Origin: JBBECF01 sp040881945 | GTDB lineage: Bacteria > Pseudomonadota > Alphaproteobacteria > Dongiales > Dongiaceae | NCBI GenBank assembly: GCA_040881945.1 | Contig: JBBECF010000210.1 | Location: forward strand, 1-54,618 | Direction of reading: 5' to 3' | Length of the DNA stretch: 54,618 nucleotides | Shown here: positions 8,336-14,712 of the stretch, piece after piece | Numbering within the stretch: position 1 is the stretch's first letter | How the letters are laid out: the number at the start of each line of letters is the position of its first letter | Notes under the pieces: generated by a model | Seen by the model: the letters and a program-made list of their open reading frames with translations, nothing else | What the model was told of the DNA's origin: nothing | Database searches by the model: none | Position numbers and translations under genes: made by a program

Positions 8336-9094
8336 GTGGCCGCCCATCCCAGCTACTCCAACCCCCAACTTGTCGAGGCGATCTGCGATATCCACTTCAA
8401 GCTCTCGGCCACCGACCCCTGGAAGCCAAGTAAGCCGGGTGCCCTGTTCAAGGCTGTCCAGGAAACCTACCCTGAGATCGAGCCAATCACCGAGCAAGGT
8501 GTGCAGCTCGTCTTCGGCCCGGACAGCATGCCCACGCAACAGCTCCTACCGCCTCGCATCCGATTCAAGCTCAGGCACCGCGAGCGCCCAATCCTGCTGC
8601 AGATCTCGGAGCAGACGTTCACGATCAACGCGTTGAAACCGTATCCCGGCTGGGAGCAGGTGAAGGGCGAACTCGCTGCGGTCTGGCCAAGGATCCTTGA
8701 GATTGTCAAGCCGGAGGCGCTGACGCGGATTGGCATGCGCTATATCAACCGCGTGCTGCGCCGTACCGCAGACGAGCCGCCGAGCTTCTGGCTGCAGGCT
8801 TGCGACTTCATTCCGACCGCAGTGCTTCGCTCCGGGCCCGGCTTCCTGCTGCGACTGGAGTCCGGCAGTGACACGGCCAACCGAGCGATGATCACGCTCG
8901 CTCACGATCGGAGCGATCAGAAGGAACTTCACGGAGCCCTGATACTCGACATCGACCGTATCACCGAACGGCAGATTAACCCAGGTTGGAACGATCTCGA
9001 TGCCGCCATCGAAACACTCCACAATGAGATTTGGGAAATCTTCCGGTCCGCGCGCGGGCCCAACCTTGATGCGCTGTTAGCGGGGAAGTTGTAA
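8336..9094 (+). CDS. TIGR04255 family protein
   Basis: A 252-residue soluble protein. The start GTG 8336 is preceded at good spacing by GGAGG; a TTG at 8321 is the alternative. It begins with the family pattern SNPQLVEAICDIHFKL and continues with RFKLRHRERPILLQISEQTFTINAL and RIGMRYINRV, all typical of TIGR04255, a sporadically distributed family of unknown function in bacteria and archaea. No catalytic motif is visible. The stop is followed after one base by the next start, so it is the first gene of an operon with an unknown protein and a PIN nuclease. Base composition is lower in GC than the surroundings, which fits acquisition by transfer. Confidence 0.8.
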   Translation: MAAHPSYSNPQLVEAICDIHFKLSATDPWKPSKPGALFKAVQETYPEIEPITEQGVQLVFGPDSMPTQQLLPPRIRFKLRHRERPILLQISEQTFTINALKPYPGWEQVKGELAAVWPRILEIVKPEALTRIGMRYINRVLRRTADEPPSFWLQACDFIPTAVLRSGPGFLLRLESGSDTANRAMITLAHDRSDQKELHGALILDIDRITERQINPGWNDLDAAIETLHNEIWEIFRSARGPNLDALLAGKL

Positions 9095-9095
9095 G

Positions 9096-9425
9096 GTGCT
9101 CGACAACACCACTGTTGCCATCCACGCCCAGGCGCTCCTGCCACGTGGTCCATTCGTCCCCTGGATTCAGAACCAGGTCGTGCCTGAGGTCGAGCACACC
9201 AGTTCGGCGAGCGCTACCGGGCGAACATCGGAAGCCCTCATCTGGATGCTGGATAACTCGGGCAGGCATCCGAGGTTCGCACTGCAGTTCACCCCGAGCA
9301 TGAATCAGGCAGCGATCAAGCTCCTGCAGCAGTGGATTGATGAATATGGGGCAACCTGCGATCCCAACTTAGACCAGCAACTAGAGGAGCTTCGCAAGAA
9401 CAGGCTCTCGCTCCGCGTTCCATGA
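9096..9425 (+). CDS. Unknown 109-aa protein between TIGR04255 and PIN genes
   Basis: A 109-residue protein from GTG 9096, one base after the stop of the TIGR04255 gene and overlapping the PIN gene by ATGA. It contains PWIQNQVVPEVEHTSS, a central aromatic/aliphatic region (SEALIWMLDNSGRHPRFALQF), and a charged C-terminal helix (DQQLEELRKNRLSLRV). No known domain is recognised and no ribbon-helix-helix or AbrB antitoxin motif can be seen. Its position directly before a PIN toxin-like gene is where an antitoxin is usually encoded, so an antitoxin or adaptor role is a reasonable guess only. Confidence 0.65.
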   Translation: MLDNTTVAIHAQALLPRGPFVPWIQNQVVPEVEHTSSASATGRTSEALIWMLDNSGRHPRFALQFTPSMNQAAIKLLQQWIDEYGATCDPNLDQQLEELRKNRLSLRVP

Positions 9426-9853
9426 TCATCTTCCTGGACACCACCCTGCTATGGCTGCTGGCGCATCCCGGGGGCGGACCGAAGGCGCAAGACCTTCGGC
9501 GGTGGCTCCTGAGGAGGCTGCAGGCGGGTGACCAGATCGGCGTCGCGGAGATCTGCGACTACGAGGCGCGCCGGGAGCTGTTCCGGAAGGATGCGGTCAC
9601 GCAGATCGCCAATCTCGATAAACTGATCGAGCGCTCCACTTATGTGCCGCTCGACACGCCAACCATGCGAGACGCGGCGATTCTATGGGCTCAGCTGCGC
9701 AAAGCCGGTCAGCCCACTGCCGACGACAAGGCCCTGGACGGCGACGTGATTCTCGGCGCGCAGGCGAAACGATACCCAAAACATGTCGTCGCCACCGAGA
9801 ACATCGTGCACTTGTCCCGCATCTGCAACGCGAAGGACTGGCGGATCTCTTAG
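9422..9853 (+). CDS. PIN-domain nuclease (VapC-like toxin candidate)
   Basis: A 143-residue PIN-fold protein. The acidic residues expected for metal-dependent RNA cleavage are in place: Asp in IIFLDTTLLWLL (residue 6), Glu in the EICDYEARRE helix (about residues 42-51), Asp in DKALDGDVILGAQA (about residues 101-114), and a final acidic/Asn site in VATENIVHL (about residue 125). Length is typical of VapC toxins. The gene overlaps its upstream partner by ATGA, which suggests coupled translation as in toxin-antitoxin pairs. It is the last gene of the tRNA-Leu cassette and ends 3 bp before the right direct repeat. Confidence 0.82.
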   Translation: MIIFLDTTLLWLLAHPGGGPKAQDLRRWLLRRLQAGDQIGVAEICDYEARRELFRKDAVTQIANLDKLIERSTYVPLDTPTMRDAAILWAQLRKAGQPTADDKALDGDVILGAQAKRYPKHVVATENIVHLSRICNAKDWRIS

Positions 9854-9856
9854 AAA

Positions 9857-9947
9857 GGCTCGCCGGTTGCGCGCCGGCGCCGCTCGGCTATGATGCGCTG
9901 CGGCGCGGCGGCCCCTGTGGCGGAATTGGTAGACGCGGCAGACTCAA
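9857..9947 (+). repeat. Right direct repeat of the tRNA-Leu cassette
   Basis: Partner of 7876-7975. This copy leads into the intact tRNA-Leu gene, so the cassette insertion left the functional tRNA and its immediate upstream region (CTCGGCTATGATGCGCTGCG) complete. Confidence 0.85.
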
Positions 9948-9997
9948 AATCTGTTGTTCGCAAGGACGTGCTGGTTCGAGTCCGGCCAGGGGCACCA
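9911..9997 (+). tRNA. tRNA-Leu(CAA)
   Basis: A complete 87-nt tRNA with encoded CCA. The acceptor GCCCCTG pairs with CAGGGGC. The D-arm stem is GCG/CGC around GAATTGGTAGA. The anticodon stem GCAGA/TCTGT encloses CTCAAAA with anticodon CAA. A long variable arm follows, as expected for class II tRNA-Leu, then the T-stem GCTGG/CCGGC around TTCGAGT. It decodes UUG. It is the target of the cassette insertion on its left. Confidence 0.95.
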
Positions 9998-10072
9998 ACG
10001 CGCGGAATCGCGCTGTCCGCTTTTTCACCCGCCGAGAATTCCGGCGCGAGAGCGCGTTATTTTGGAGCCGCA

Positions 10073-10121
10073 GAATTAAGTATTGTGTCCCCGTAACTCC
10101 CCTGTCCCCATAACTCCCCCA
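10073..10121 (+). repeat. Short tandem repeat, possible RAYT/REP remnant
   Basis: A 17-bp unit (TGTCCCCGTAACTCCCC at 10086-10102) is repeated directly at 10103-10119 with one mismatch. It follows AGAATTAAGTATTGTG. This combination resembles sequences seen next to REP-associated tyrosine transposases in other proteobacteria, recalled from general experience. No transposase gene is present here. The surrounding 9998-10540 stretch holds no convincing protein gene apart from a doubtful 29-codon frame. Confidence 0.35.
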
Positions 10122-10214
10122 AGATTTCAAGCAGCCTTGAGACTTCCGGAATAATTTCCTATTATGGGCGAAGCGGTTCGCCGCCCGCGGCGGCCGCTCG
10201 CCTCCGGATTCGTT

Positions 10215-10246
10215 CCGGGGGCCTGCCCCCGGACTTGATCCGGGGG
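10215..10246. repeat. Palindromic REP-like element with three complementary arms
   Basis: CCGGGGG at 10215-10221, CCCCCGG at 10226-10232 and CCGGGGG at 10240-10246. The middle arm can pair with either neighbour, giving two mutually exclusive hairpins with loops of 4 and 7 bases. The second, CCCCCGG-acttgat-CCGGGGG, is a form common in alphaproteobacterial intergenic regions. It is most likely a repeat rather than an attenuator, since no gene starts nearby. Confidence 0.5.
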
Positions 10247-10330
10247 TCCGCTGTTTGGACATTGTGAATCGATGGCGATTGGCCGGCGCTGGCAGACGGC
10301 GCGTGTGCGCCCGCCGACGCGCCCGCGCGC

Positions 10331-10420
10331 CTAGCTTTCGTCTCCCGCCCGGCGGGGCAACTTGTCTAATTGCGACATTTTCGTGTCGCTCGCCCGCTGG
10401 GCATGGGGTAGATCGCTCAT
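10331..10420 (-). other. Doubtful 29-codon frame resembling the sequence at 1-60
   Basis: Read on the minus strand, an ATG at 10420 opens MSDLPHAQRASDTKMSQ and ends at 10331. The bases around the start (GAAAAAATGAGCGAT, then ACCCCATGCCCAGCGGG) closely match those at the left window edge. Either both encode the start of a small related protein, this one truncated, or they are copies of a non-coding repeat. No function can be given. Confidence 0.2.
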
Positions 10421-10540
10421 TTTTTCGTTTTCCGCCGGAGCCCGCCGGAGAAATCGGTCGGGCGGCGTCGGCAAGGGGCAGCGGGGCGCGCCGAATCCTT
10501 TTAGACCAGCCAAGGCATGAAGGCGGAGGCGGCGGCCGGC

Positions 10541-10963
10541 TCACCCCGCCTTCCGCCGCTTCGCCTCGACCCTGGCGATGAATTTCGGGGGGTCGATGAT
10601 GACGCGGTCGTGGTGGCCGGCGCCGATGGGTTCGGCGTCGTCGCGGCACTCGACGCGGAAGCGGAGACGCCGGCCTTCGACGGCGATCAGCTCGACCGTG
10701 GCGGTCACGGTCATGCCGATGGGCGTCGCGGCGCTGTGGCTGATGTCGATGTGGGTGCCGACGGTCATTCGGCCATCGGCCAGATAGGGCTTCAGGGCCT
10801 CGAGGCAGGTCGCTTCGACGAAGCCGACCAGATAGGCGGTCGCGAACACCGCCGGCATCCCGCGGAAGTCGGCGAAGGCGGGCGAGACCTGCGGCACGGT
10901 CAGGCCCGCATCGACGGTCAGGGTCTTGCTGTGCTTGAGGCCGATCGGCGGGGCGGAAGGCAT
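10541..10963 (-). CDS. FlK-like (fluoroacetyl-CoA thioesterase family) hot-dog thioesterase
   Basis: A 140-residue hot-dog-fold thioesterase. It aligns without gaps through the active-site region with FlK, the fluoroacetyl-CoA thioesterase of Streptomyces cattleya. Counting from ATG 10963, the residues reported as functional in FlK fall at the same numbers: Thr42 and Glu50 in VFATAYLVGFVEA, Gly69 and His76 in VGTHIDISHSAATPIG, and Arg120 in HHDRVII. The FlK lid residue Phe36 is Met36 here, so strict fluorine selectivity is not guaranteed. A strong AGGAG site lies 8 bases before the start. It is transcribed divergently from the fluoride-riboswitch amidase gene, which supports a role in detoxifying fluoroacetyl-CoA. 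A general acyl-CoA thioesterase remains possible. Confidence 0.85.
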   Translation of the reverse strand: MPSAPPIGLKHSKTLTVDAGLTVPQVSPAFADFRGMPAVFATAYLVGFVEATCLEALKPYLADGRMTVGTHIDISHSAATPIGMTVTATVELIAVEGRRLRFRVECRDDAEPIGAGHHDRVIIDPPKFIARVEAKRRKAG

Positions 10964-11054
10964 AGGCGGGTCTCCTTGTGAAACGTCGCGGCGCCGACGC
11001 GATTTCCTCGAGCGGAAATCTTGACCGCGGCCGAGGGACGTTCTAGCATCCATC

Positions 11055-11111
11055 GTTCGATGGGGATGGAGTCCCCCGACAACCGCCGTTGAGGCTGATG
11101 ACTCCTACCGC
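11055..11111 (+). promoter_or_regulatory. Fluoride riboswitch (crcB motif) upstream of the amidase gene
   Basis: All parts of the crcB/fluoride aptamer can be read: stem GGGG (11062-11065) with CCCC (11073-11076) enclosing ATGGAGT; the conserved AACCGCC (11081-11087); the hairpin GCC/GGC around GTTGA; and the invariant GCTGATG (11094-11100) followed by ACTCCTAC (11101-11108). The pseudoknot GGAGT (11068-11072) pairs perfectly with ACTCC (11101-11105). A hairpin ACCGC/GCGGT (11107-11125) follows directly and may be part of the expression platform. The first downstream gene is the amidase, 173 nt after the aptamer; no crcB/fluC gene is in the window. Confidence 0.9.
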
Positions 11112-11283
11112 GTGAGGCTTGCGGTGGGGGATTCTTTCTTTCGCCGCATCGCCGGCATCCTCGAGCGCAAGCATCACGTGGAAGAATCGGGAAGGCGCTT
11201 CGGCGCTCTTCGGCGTCCATTCCGTGGGGCAATGCGGCCTGACGTCAGAGCAGTTAAGCCGTGAAGCAGAGGAGGAATGCAAA

Positions 11284-12321
11284 ATGAGGCACGGTGACAT
11301 CGTGAGCAGCCGGGATACCGCCGGGGTCGCGGTCTTCCAATACAAGATGCCGCGTCTGCATACGCACCGGGAGGTCGTCGACAACGCGAAGAAGATCGCC
11401 GACATGATCGTCGGCGTCAAGGTTGGGCTCCCGGGAATGGACTTGGCGATATTCCCCGAATACAGCACCCATGGGATCATGTACGACCGGCAGGAGATGT
11501 TCGACACGGCGTCGTCGGTCCCCGGGGACGAGACCGAGATCTTCGCCCGGGCCTGCCGGCAAGCCAATACCTGGGGGGTGTTCTCGCTGACCGGGGAGAG
11601 GCACGAGGACCACCCCAAGAAGAATCCCTATAACACCCTCATCCTGATGAACAACAAGGGCGAGATCGTCCAGAAGTACCGGAAGATCCTGCCGTGGTGC
11701 CCGATCGAAGGCTGGTATCCGGGCGGCAAGACCTATGTGTCCGACGGTCCGAAGGGGCTGAAGATCAGCCTGATCATCTGCGACGACGGGAACTATCCCG
11801 AGATCTGGCGCGACTGCGCGATGAAGGGCGCCGAGCTCATCGTCCGGTGCCAGGGTTACATGTATCCGGCGAAGGAGCAGCAGGTGTTGATCGCGAGGGC
11901 GATGGCCTGGGCCAATTGCGCGTACGTGGCCGTGGCGAACGCCTCCGGCTTCGACGGCGTCTACACCTATTTCGGCCATTCGGCGATCGTCGGGTTCGAC
12001 GGACGGACCCTCGGCGAATGCGGCGAGGAGGAGAACGGAATCCAGTACGCCCAGCTCTCGGTCTCGCAGATCCGAGACGCGCGCGCGAACGACCAGGCGC
12101 AGAACCATCTCTTCAAGCTGCTGCATCGCGGCTACACGGGCGTCTATGCCTCCGGAGACGGCAGCAGCGGCGTGGCCGAATGCCCGTTCGAGTTCTACCG
12201 CACCTGGGTCACCAATCCGAAGAAGGCTCAGGAGCAGGTCGAGGCGATCACGCGCAAGACCATCGGGGTCAGCGGCTGTCCGGTTTCGGGCATCCCCGAG
12301 CCGAAGCTGGCGGCCGAGTGA
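11284..12321 (+). CDS. amiE: Aliphatic amidase AmiE
   Basis: A 345-residue nitrilase-superfamily amidase that hydrolyses short aliphatic amides to the acid and ammonia. It opens with MRHGDI as in Pseudomonas AmiE. The catalytic Glu59 (FPEYSTHG), Lys134 (YRKILPW) and Cys166 (IICDDGNYPE) all fall at the canonical numbers, and the long block GAELIVRCQGYMYPAKEQQ is near-identical to AmiE. A GGAGG site lies 6 bases before ATG 11284. No AmiR/AmiC regulators are nearby; instead a fluoride riboswitch heads the transcript. Fluoroacetamide is a known substrate type for amidases, so the enzyme could release fluoroacetate, the precursor of the FlK substrate. Ordinary acetamide or propionamide use is the alternative. 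Confidence 0.93.
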   Translation: MRHGDIVSSRDTAGVAVFQYKMPRLHTHREVVDNAKKIADMIVGVKVGLPGMDLAIFPEYSTHGIMYDRQEMFDTASSVPGDETEIFARACRQANTWGVFSLTGERHEDHPKKNPYNTLILMNNKGEIVQKYRKILPWCPIEGWYPGGKTYVSDGPKGLKISLIICDDGNYPEIWRDCAMKGAELIVRCQGYMYPAKEQQVLIARAMAWANCAYVAVANASGFDGVYTYFGHSAIVGFDGRTLGECGEEENGIQYAQLSVSQIRDARANDQAQNHLFKLLHRGYTGVYASGDGSSGVAECPFEFYRTWVTNPKKAQEQVEAITRKTIGVSGCPVSGIPEPKLAAE

Positions 12322-12374
12322 GCCGAAGACGCGGCGCCGCGGTCGAAACTGCATGATCGGCGACCAGGACGAGG

Positions 12375-12408
12375 CTCGGGGTTCCCGGCGATTGTCGGGA
12401 ATCCCGAG
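12375..12408 (+). promoter_or_regulatory. Strong hairpin between amiE and the DUF190 gene
   Basis: A 15-bp stem (12375-12389 with 12394-12408, two G-T pairs) closes a GATT loop. No T-run follows, so it is unlikely to be a classical terminator. It may protect the upstream mRNA end or set the ratio of the two products. Confidence 0.55.
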
Positions 12409-12425
12409 CGCAATCAAGCGAGGCA

Positions 12426-12779
12426 ATGCGGACCATGCAGACCCCGAGCGACGGCGTTCTTCTGCGGATCTACACCGGAGAGAATGACAGCTACGGCCAT
12501 CGGCCTCTCTACGAGGCGATCGTGCTCAAGGCGCGCGAGATGCATCTGGCGGGCGCCACCGTCCTGCGCGGCGCGATGGGATACGGCCACTCCAGCCGGC
12601 TGCACACGGCGAAGATCCTTCGGCTGTCCGAGGATCTGCCGATCATCGTCGAGATCGTCGACACCGAGGCGAAGATCAACGCCTATCTGCCGCTCCTGGA
12701 CGAGATGGAAGGCACCGGCCTCGTGACCCTGGAGAAGGTGAGGGTGCTGTCCTACGGACCCAACAAGAAGGGTCGTTAG
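12426..12779 (+). CDS. DUF190 domain-containing protein
   Basis: A 117-residue small protein of the DUF190/GlnB-like fold. It starts MRTMQTPSDGVLLRIYTGENDSYG (ATG 12435 is an alternative start) and shows the conserved LYEAIVLKAREMHLAGATVLRG and SEDLPIIVEIVD blocks. DUF190 genes are frequently found beside fluoride exporters (crcB/fluC), so a role in the fluoride response is suggested by family context; the biochemical role is unknown. It lies 104 bp after amiE on the same strand and is probably on the riboswitch-led transcript. Confidence 0.88.
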   Translation: MRTMQTPSDGVLLRIYTGENDSYGHRPLYEAIVLKAREMHLAGATVLRGAMGYGHSSRLHTAKILRLSEDLPIIVEIVDTEAKINAYLPLLDEMEGTGLVTLEKVRVLSYGPNKKGR

Positions 12780-12809
12780 CGAGACGAAGCGACCGGTCCC
12801 CTTATTCCG

Positions 12810-13820
12810 CTACCGCGGCGCCGCCACGCCGTTGACGCAGTTGCGCAGGCGGCCGTCGCGCAGGAATGCGACGGCGGTTTCGACCGGCTTGCGGCGCAGG
12901 TCCAACATCCCGGCTGCGCTGTAGAAGGCGGCGTGCGGGGTAATCAGCAGGCGCCCGGCCTGCCACGGTTCGCGGGAAGCGAAGGCGCGGATCAGCGGGT
13001 GCGCCGGGTCGGGCGGCTCGTCGGGCAGCACGTCGAGCCCGGCCCCGGCCGGCCGGCCCGCGCGTAAGCCCACGGCGAGCGCGTCGAGATCGACGAGATG
13101 CCCGCGTGCCGTGTTGATCAGGATGGCGCCGTCCTTGAAACGGGCGAGGGCGGCGGCGTCGATCATGTGCCGCGTCTCGTCGGTCAGCGGCGCGTGCAGG
13201 CTGACCACGTCGGCGCGCGCCAGCAGGTCTTCGAGCCGGTCGGTGCGCGCGAATCCCAGGGCCAGCTCCTGCCCTTCCGGGACATAGGGGTCGTAGAACA
13301 GCACGTCCATATCGAGGGCGCGGGCGCGGCGCGCCGTCGCCGTGCCGATGCGCCCCATCCCGATGACGCCGAAGACCCGCCCGCGCACGCGCCCGATCAG
13401 CGGGGCCGCGTCCCATTGCCAGCCGGCGACCGGGTCGGCGCGCAGCGCGTCCTGGAAGAAGGCGACCCCGCGCGCCAGCGCCAGGAACAGCGCGATGGCG
13501 TGGTCGGCCACGTCGGTGGTGCCGTAATCGGGGCAGTTGCACACCGGCACGCCGCGCGCCGCGAAGGCGGCCAGGTCGATGCGGTCGTAACCGACGCCGG
13601 CGCGCACGACGATGCGGCACGACGACAGCCGCGCCGCGACGCCGGCGTCGATCGCCATCTCGTGCCACAGGATCATGGCGTCGCAGGCGCGCCAAACCGC
13701 GTCCGGAATGCGGTCCGGGTCGCGCTCGCGGAAGACCTCGACGACCGAACCGGGCGGCGCCGCCGCGCGCTCGACCGTCGGCTCGCCGGGAAACTGCGCG
13801 TCGGGGATGAGAATACGCAA
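12810..13820 (-). CDS. C-terminal-binding-protein-like D-2-hydroxyacid dehydrogenase
   Basis: A 336-residue NAD-dependent dehydrogenase of the D-isomer 2-hydroxyacid family, CtBP-like branch. The Rossmann motif is VFGVIGMGRIGTATARRA (about residues 148-165). The catalytic Arg lies in LINTARGHLVD, the Glu in LDVLPDEPPD and the His in LITPHAAFYS. The N-terminal substrate domain includes RIVVRAGVGYDRIDL. The substrate cannot be named from sequence. It converges with the DUF190 gene (30 bp between stops) and follows the THUMP gene on the same strand. Confidence 0.87.
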   Translation of the reverse strand: MRILIPDAQFPGEPTVERAAAPPGSVVEVFRERDPDRIPDAVWRACDAMILWHEMAIDAGVAARLSSCRIVVRAGVGYDRIDLAAFAARGVPVCNCPDYGTTDVADHAIALFLALARGVAFFQDALRADPVAGWQWDAAPLIGRVRGRVFGVIGMGRIGTATARRARALDMDVLFYDPYVPEGQELALGFARTDRLEDLLARADVVSLHAPLTDETRHMIDAAALARFKDGAILINTARGHLVDLDALAVGLRAGRPAGAGLDVLPDEPPDPAHPLIRAFASREPWQAGRLLITPHAAFYSAAGMLDLRRKPVETAVAFLRDGRLRNCVNGVAAPR

Positions 13821-13857
13821 GGTCAGGGACCCTTCCTCGCCGGACGACGGGCGCCGC

Positions 13858-14415
13858 TCAGTCGGCGCCGAGGAATGGATAGCGCGCGAGGTCGTCGCGC
13901 GTCCACAGGGCGAGGCCGGCCCGCGGTCCCACCGTCTCGATCAGGACGACCGCGTCGGGGTCGTAGAGGCTTATCCGGCCGGGCGTTCCCGCCGCCGCCA
14001 GCGCCGCCGTCAAGGCGGCGTCGAGCGCCCGCTCCTCGGCCTGGCCGGACAGCACCTCCTTGCCGCCGCGCCGGTGGACGCGGACGTGGAACGACTTGCC
14101 GGCGAGAAGCGGCGCCCAGCCGAGCACGATGTCCTTGGCCTTCGCCTCGAACTCCTCCGCCGTCTCGAAGTCGAAGGCCGCGGCGGCCGGGGCGATGCGG
14201 CCGAACACCTGCGGCAAATCGGGATAGCGCGACCACCAGTCGTGCAGCGTCTCGAGGACCTGCGCCGGGTCGGCGACGCGCGCCACCAGGACGTTGAAGA
14301 AGTCGCTGCGCTTGACCGGGCCGAACTCCTGCAGCACCTCGCAGGCGCGCACGAACTGGCGCTCGCGGACGGTGGCGACGAGGTTCCAGTCGGGCAGGCC
14401 GCGGCCGCGCTTCAT
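13858..14415 (-). CDS. THUMP domain-containing protein
   Basis: A 185-residue protein from ATG 14415; the open frame extends 12 codons further but those residues are basic filler. It reads GRGLPDWNLVATVRERQFVRA at the start. It contains a THUMP RNA-binding fold whose signature is GKSFHVRVHRRGGKEVLSGQAEERALD (split over about residues 108-135). No methyltransferase or thiouridylase domain is fused, so it may act as a tRNA-binding partner of a modification enzyme. It shares direction with the dehydrogenase gene downstream. Confidence 0.75.
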   Translation of the reverse strand: MKRGRGLPDWNLVATVRERQFVRACEVLQEFGPVKRSDFFNVLVARVADPAQVLETLHDWWSRYPDLPQVFGRIAPAAAAFDFETAEEFEAKAKDIVLGWAPLLAGKSFHVRVHRRGGKEVLSGQAEERALDAALTAALAAAGTPGRISLYDPDAVVLIETVGPRAGLALWTRDDLARYPFLGAD

Positions 14416-14530
14416 CGCCGAGTCCCGCCGCAGCCGTCGGCCACGGCGCAATCCGCTATGGTTAACAATATCTTAAGGATCATCGCCGTATCCTGGGGCG
14501 GGCGGAAACCGGTGCCTGAGGGACGAGGCC

Positions 14531-14558
14531 CTTGAAAGTTCCCCTTATGTTCCTATAT
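14531..14558 (+). promoter_or_regulatory. RpoH-type heat-shock promoter
   Basis: CTTG at 14531-14534, a 17-base spacer, then CCTATAT at 14552-14558. This matches the alphaproteobacterial sigma-32 consensus CTTG-N17/18-CYTATNT. It lies about 155 bp upstream of the rpoH-like gene, implying autoregulation. Confidence 0.65.
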
Positions 14559-14712
14559 CTTCGATAGTCCCCAGGGGCGCGGGGCAACGGGTTCCAGCCA
14601 CAATACTACGAGTATGGCGCCGGCGGGACGGGTGATGAGCCCGGCCGAGCCGACAATGCCCAAGGTTCTTTTTTGGACAAACGAGGCTTCTCAGGTAGGG
14701 GAGGATAACGAG

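Larger units (their letters stand above)
7876..9947 (+). mobile_element. Genomic cassette inserted at tRNA-Leu, flanked by long direct repeats
   Basis: About 1.9 kb of visibly lower-GC DNA lies between two copies of the tRNA-Leu 5' region. The intact tRNA is at the right and a truncated one at the left. The cargo is a three-gene same-strand operon: a TIGR04255-family protein, an unknown protein and a PIN nuclease. No integrase or transposase is present, so the island is either passively maintained, moved by an enzyme in trans, or the remnant of a larger island. Use of a tRNA target is typical of integrative elements, but here the duplicated end is the 5' rather than the 3' half. Confidence 0.7.

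Noticed and set aside
9888..10649. 253-codon minus-strand open frame over the tRNA-Leu gene and the REP region
   Set aside because: It crosses a tRNA gene and palindromes and has no recognisable domain. The real gene in this neighbourhood begins at 10963 on the minus strand.
11055..11111. Guanidine (ykkC) or another amide-related riboswitch upstream of the amidase
   Set aside because: The stem-loop, AACCGCC, GCTGATG and the GGAGT/ACTCC pseudoknot match the fluoride class; none of the ykkC-conserved ACGR-type loops are present.
12810..13820. Counting the hydroxyacid dehydrogenase as part of the fluoride locus
   Set aside because: It is on the opposite strand, converges with DUF190, and has no organofluorine feature beyond proximity.
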